A stretch of 64,000 nucleotides of DNA. Origin: Chara braunii. Taxonomy: Eukaryota > Streptophyta > Charophyceae > Charales > Characeae. The notes beneath the pieces were generated by a model. The model worked only from the letters and a program-made list of their open reading frames with translations. It was not told the origin of the DNA and did no database searches. A program made the translations under genes and the position numbers. Below are positions 60,500-64,000 of the stretch, piece after piece. The stretch is taken from assembly GCA_003427395.1 (NCBI GenBank), contig BFEA01000179.1:533688-597687 (forward strand), given 5' to 3'. Numbering within the stretch: the stretch's first letter is position 1; each line of letters begins with the position of its first letter.

Positions 60500-62908
60500 T
60501 GCAGCGACATAGAGGGTGAGTCACTCCTGACGAGCCTGGAGCATGCTCAAGTCCAAAAGAGAGGACACAACGTACTCGCGAGTCGCAAGCTGCTCGCTGC
60601 AATGGGTTGAGCGAATGGCACGATGCGTCGGTAGTCGTGGCGGGGTAGGCGGGGAGACGGTGGTCTGCGGAGGGCTGAGTACACTCTGTCGGGTCCTGCG
60701 AGACCTCAACTCCAGTAGCGAGAGAGGCAAACCGCGACGAGGATGTCGGGAAGCCGACTACTGAGGAGGGCGCACGTGTACACTTCACTGTGGCTAGGAG
60801 GCGCCGCGGGGATGCGAGGCGTTGGGGGGGAACTGAGCACGGCGCTGGCGGGAAAGGTCGGCGTAGTGGCGGTCGAGGGCGGTAGTGTAAGGGCACCACG
60901 AGGAGGTATGACCGTCCTGGCGGCAGCGCAAACACCCACACCGTCCCAAAATAAATACGCACTCCTCAGCGGAAAGGACATCGCGAGGAGGGACAAAGCC
61001 CTGAGGGAGGTCCTGCTGAGGGACCTCGGGGGGCGACGCGCCAGCGTGACCGGGGCAGCTGCGTGCCCGGGAGAGGGCGAAGAGGATGAGCTAGAGGCGG
61101 TCGGCCATAGGGAGAGTAGAGTCCTCCAGGTGGTAGTGGACGGCCTCGTCGAGGTTGACGTTGTCGCTATGGTCACCCTCGGGTGACAGCGGGGCAACAG
61201 CGCCCTGCTCACCATACTCGAGTGCGCTGAAGCGGCGCGAGAAGTGGCGGCCCTGCTGCTTGGAACGGCGGGGGCGACCGCAGAAAGGGGAACGACGGTG
61301 GGAAGTGTCGTGAGAGGAGGAGGAGGAGTAGCCAGTGCACTGAGGCTGGGAGGAGGAGGCGGGGTGAAGACGGGCCCGCATCCGCTGATGGTCCCTGGCG
61401 GCCTCGTAAGCCTGCGGAGCCGATGTGAACTCGTACCGCCATAACTCGGAGCGGTACTCGAGCGGAAGGCTGGCCAAGAAAGAATCGATAAGGGCAGCCT
61501 CGGGGAGGAACGCCACGTCACAAATGAGGCGGGTGTCCTGAAAGACTTGGATGTGGCGATCCAGGTCGGCGGGGCCACCAGAGCCGGACCAGCGTGTAGC
61601 GACGACACGCTCGAAGGCGTCAGTCACGTCATGTCGGGCTGCGAAGCGATCCTCGAGGAACGCCTGGAAATCCGTGAAGGTCGGAGTCCGACCCGCATGA
61701 AGGGAGTAAGCGTATAAATTCTCCCAGGCGTCAAAAGGACCGCCACACAGTCGAGTGGAGAGGTGACCCACCCACGTGTCAGGTGGGGCGCCCATGAGCT
61801 GGAGGGTGCGGGTGGCAGACTGTAGCCACCGAGATACGCTTATGCCTGTACCGTCATACAAGGTAATGTCCGTCAAGCGGATGAGTGGTGTGCCACCGTT
61901 TTGGCGGCGAGGGGAACGAGGAGCAGAGGCATGTGCCACGACTGAGTAAGTCGGCGCAGGTCCTGGAGAAAGGGGTGCAGCTGACTGTGCGCCCGGGCCG
62001 CATGGGGGAGCGTCGGGGGCAACAGCGGCAGGCTGCGAGGGAGCTGTGGTAGAAGACGTCGCAACAACCGTGGGAATATGAAGAAGGTAGGATGGGGCTG
62101 GATAGGGTGCAGAGCGAGGAAAGCGAGCCAGCATGGAAGGAAGAGTAGAGGAAGGAGGGGGTGCGCCCGAAGGCGCGGCCACCTGTGCGGGTGGGAGTGG
62201 CTGAAGGCGTAAGAGGGCGAGGTCAGCCCGGATCTGGGCAAGCTCGTCCTCGAGATGTTGGACGTAGATCGTGCGAGGAGTGGCAAGAGGATGAGTGGGG
62301 GAGGTGGACGCACGAGCAGCGCGGGGCATCCCAGAGGGGGAAGAGCCAGGTGGCAATGTGGTCGTGCGAAGGGGAGGGAGAAGCGGGGCACCCTGAAAAG
62401 TTGAGACCATGGTAGCGGGTTATAGTCCCGTGGTCGTAGTGTCCGACATCTGGGCGGGTGCGCTCGTAGACTGAGGGAGAGCCTGACTCGTGGCGGCCGT
62501 CGAGCTAGGGGCGTGGACGGTCACCAAGGAGGAAGCTCCACCGTGGTCACCCTGTGGAAGGACTGGGGACCCGGACTGGGAGCCAGGAGAAGAGAGAAAG
62601 TTAGGAGATGAAGGACATGCAGCGTCCTTGAGTTGCTGCATGCCAGCGGCGAGGGTCGCCACCTGCGCCTGCAGGGCGCGAGGATCGCGAGTTGTGCCTG
62701 AATGGGCGCGAGGAGGGAAGTGAGGAAGGTGTGTAGATCCCCCTGGGGCTGCTGGTCCTGGTCCGCCGACACAGGTGTGGAGCCCAGTGCCGTGGTCGTT
62801 GCATCGTCGACGACGTGTGACACACCGTCGGCCATAGGGAGTTGACGGGCCGGACAAGAGGGGGGCAGAGGAGGTCCGCATGAGCGGAGGGCGTAGAGGG
62901 GGGTCCAC
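60500..62908 (-). pseudogene. gag of element E with CCHC knuckle
   Basis: An N-terminal part (62908-62420) with a coiled-coil-like ALQAQVATLAAGMQQLKDA ends at a TAA; the same frame resumes ten bases on (62410-61091) with HLEDELAQIRADLALLRLQP, then the capsid: LTDITLYDGTGISVSRWLQ, LMGAPPDTWVGHLSTRL, FLEDRFAARHDVTDAFERV and SFLASLPLEYRSELWRYEF. After a frame change near 61090 the zinc knuckle CLRC-H-C lies at 60934-60893 (C-X2-C-X4-H-X4-C). The capsid is unbroken for over 250 codons, the longest intact gag part in this window. Confidence 0.88.
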
Positions 62909-62990
62909 GGTAGAAAGCGGCGGAAGGCGCTAGCAAGGCTAGCGCGGGCGCCGTCAAAGGGGGAGGGGTGGTTCGGATCCAGGGTGCCCG

Positions 62991-64000
62991 AATAGGACGG
63001 GGAAGTATGGGGGGTTGAAGAACCCTAAACCCTATAAAAACCCTAACCGAAGTTTGAGTGGTTAGGGTAGGGTACCGGTGACCTAATCAAAAAAATAAAA
63101 TAGCAAACATAGGGGGGGAACGTGGAAAAAAATAAAATAAATAGCGAGATTTCAAGAGAAAAATAAAAATAAATAACGAAATAAATAAATAATAAAAATA
63201 ATTAAGGAAATCAGGAAATAATATATGAAGAGCGAAATAATATTTATTTTTTTAGAATTTTCGGCAGCATTTCCCTACTCCCCATGGGGTCAAGAATGTG
63301 CCAAGGGGAAAGGAGAGACCAAGATAAGCATACTCGGTTTCAAACTGCCGCAAATTAAAAATTTCAAAAAATAAATAAAGAAATAATGAATAAATAGATA
63401 AATAAATAAATAAGCAAATAAGTGGATGAGGAGGTGGAGAGATATGAAGTATCTAATTTTTCAAAAATTTCGGCAACATTTCGTTACCCCCATGGGGTTG
63501 GAGTATGCCGAAAAGACTAAGTGAAAGAGAAAACAGAAAATTTCGGCAGCACTTCGTTACCCCCACGGGGTCAAAACGTGTGTCGAAAGCAAGAAAGACT
63601 AACACCTAATCAGATTTAAGGTTGCCGCGAAGAAAATCGAATTTTCAAAATAAAGAAAATAAAATGAAATAAATCAGAAAATCAGAAAAGAGGGTGGGGA
63701 ATAAGATAATTCAATTTCTTTTTATTTTTTTTTGGAAAAGAGAGGAAATATAAATCAAAAGAAGATAAAAAGAAGAAAAAGGAAAAAACAAAAAATTTTG
63801 AAGTTGGGGGGAAGGGGGATGAAAAGGTGAAGGAGAGAAGAGAGAAATGGGTGGGAGAGAAAAAAAAAGTGAAGGGGAAGATGGGGGAAGTGATGGGGTT
63901 GTTGGGGGAGAGGAGGGATGGGGAAAGGTGGACAGGGATCAAGAAGCAAAGAGAAAAGAACGAAGAAAGAAAAAAAAAAAAGAAAAAAAAGACAAGAGAG
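62991..64000. other. A/T-rich region beyond gag of element E
   Basis: No gene recognised. Telomere-like words (ACCCTAAACCCTATAAAAACC) at 63020-63050, many AAATAA runs, three copies of a 50-base repeat (separate entry), and a purine-rich right end. It could be the leader or left LTR of element E, but no primer site was found. Confidence 0.4.
63256..63590. repeat. Three dispersed copies of a TTTCGGCA...CCCCATGGGG repeat
   Basis: Copies near 63256-63305, 63468-63515 and 63541-63590: each has TTTCGGCA[AG]CA[TC]TTC, then TTACCCCCAYGGGGT and a TGYCGAAA-type end. The ends are inverted (TTTCGGCA against TGCCGAAA in copy 2) and the CCCCATGGGG core is itself palindromic. Confidence 0.8.

Larger units (their letters stand above)
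56237..62910 (-). mobile_element. Ty3/gypsy chromoviral retrotransposon E, degenerate
   Basis: On the minus strand: gag (62908-60890), protease (about 60430), RT (59642-58890), RNase H, integrase with an internal duplication, and a chromodomain (56510-56330). The presence of a full C-terminal chromodomain places it with chromoviruses. Frameshifts near 59680, stops in integrase and the duplication make it inactive. I could not find a primer binding site or the LTRs. Its GC-rich coding region differs from the A/T-rich DNA beyond 63100. Confidence 0.88.

Noticed and set aside
62960-62990. TGGATCCGAACC on the minus strand as primer binding site of element E
   Set aside because: It resembles a tRNA T-arm complement but lacks the required TGG plus acceptor-stem spacing, so it is not a convincing primer site.

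Overview
The window looks like nuclear DNA of a streptophyte, and a large, repeat-rich charophyte alga such as Chara fits best. Three observations point there. The one clear single-copy gene is a plant-type PAT1 mRNA-decay factor. A block of organelle DNA carries chlL and chlN, plastid genes that flowering plants have lost, next to a plant-type mitochondrial nad7 fragment. Most of the rest is chromodomain-type Ty3/gypsy retrotransposon with methionine-tRNA-type primer sites. The species name is inference; the window carries no direct marker.

Layout. Element A (1-6360, minus, cut by the window edge), element B (6874-15347, plus) and element C (16086-25362, plus) are three gypsy copies; A and C belong to one family. 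Element B sits in a host repeat whose uninterrupted copy lies just upstream. Its left end is not a normal LTR but an inverted copy of its own U5 terminus. From 25765 to 28742 lies a patchwork of plastid pieces (ndhD, ndhF, rpl2, rpl33, chlN, 23S rRNA, chlL) and one mitochondrial piece (nad7). From 28995 to 31137 a terminal-inverted-repeat element carries a probable Harbinger-type transposase remnant; a second inverted-repeat-bounded unit spans 31204-32580. Element D (32623-42183, plus) is a further gypsy copy. Then comes about 7 kb without a recognisable gene, rich in microsatellites and tandem repeats, followed by the PAT1 gene (49064-52981, minus, one 1305-codon open frame). After a microsatellite and sequence gap, the right end is element E (56237-62910 coding, minus), a fifth gypsy copy with a chromodomain and an internal duplication in its integrase.

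How the parts relate. Only PAT1 looks like a working host gene; it should act in cytoplasmic decapping and P-bodies. The gypsy copies show many ways to die: a mutated reverse transcriptase active site (A), a deleted catalytic core (B), a deleted protease active site (C), nonsense codons (D) and an in-frame duplication (E). I found no evidence for a new defence, biosynthetic or regulatory system. The most unusual signals are the U5-U5 palindromic insertion of element B, the mixed plastid and mitochondrial mosaic, and a 748-bp insertion of unknown class inside the 3' LTR of element C.
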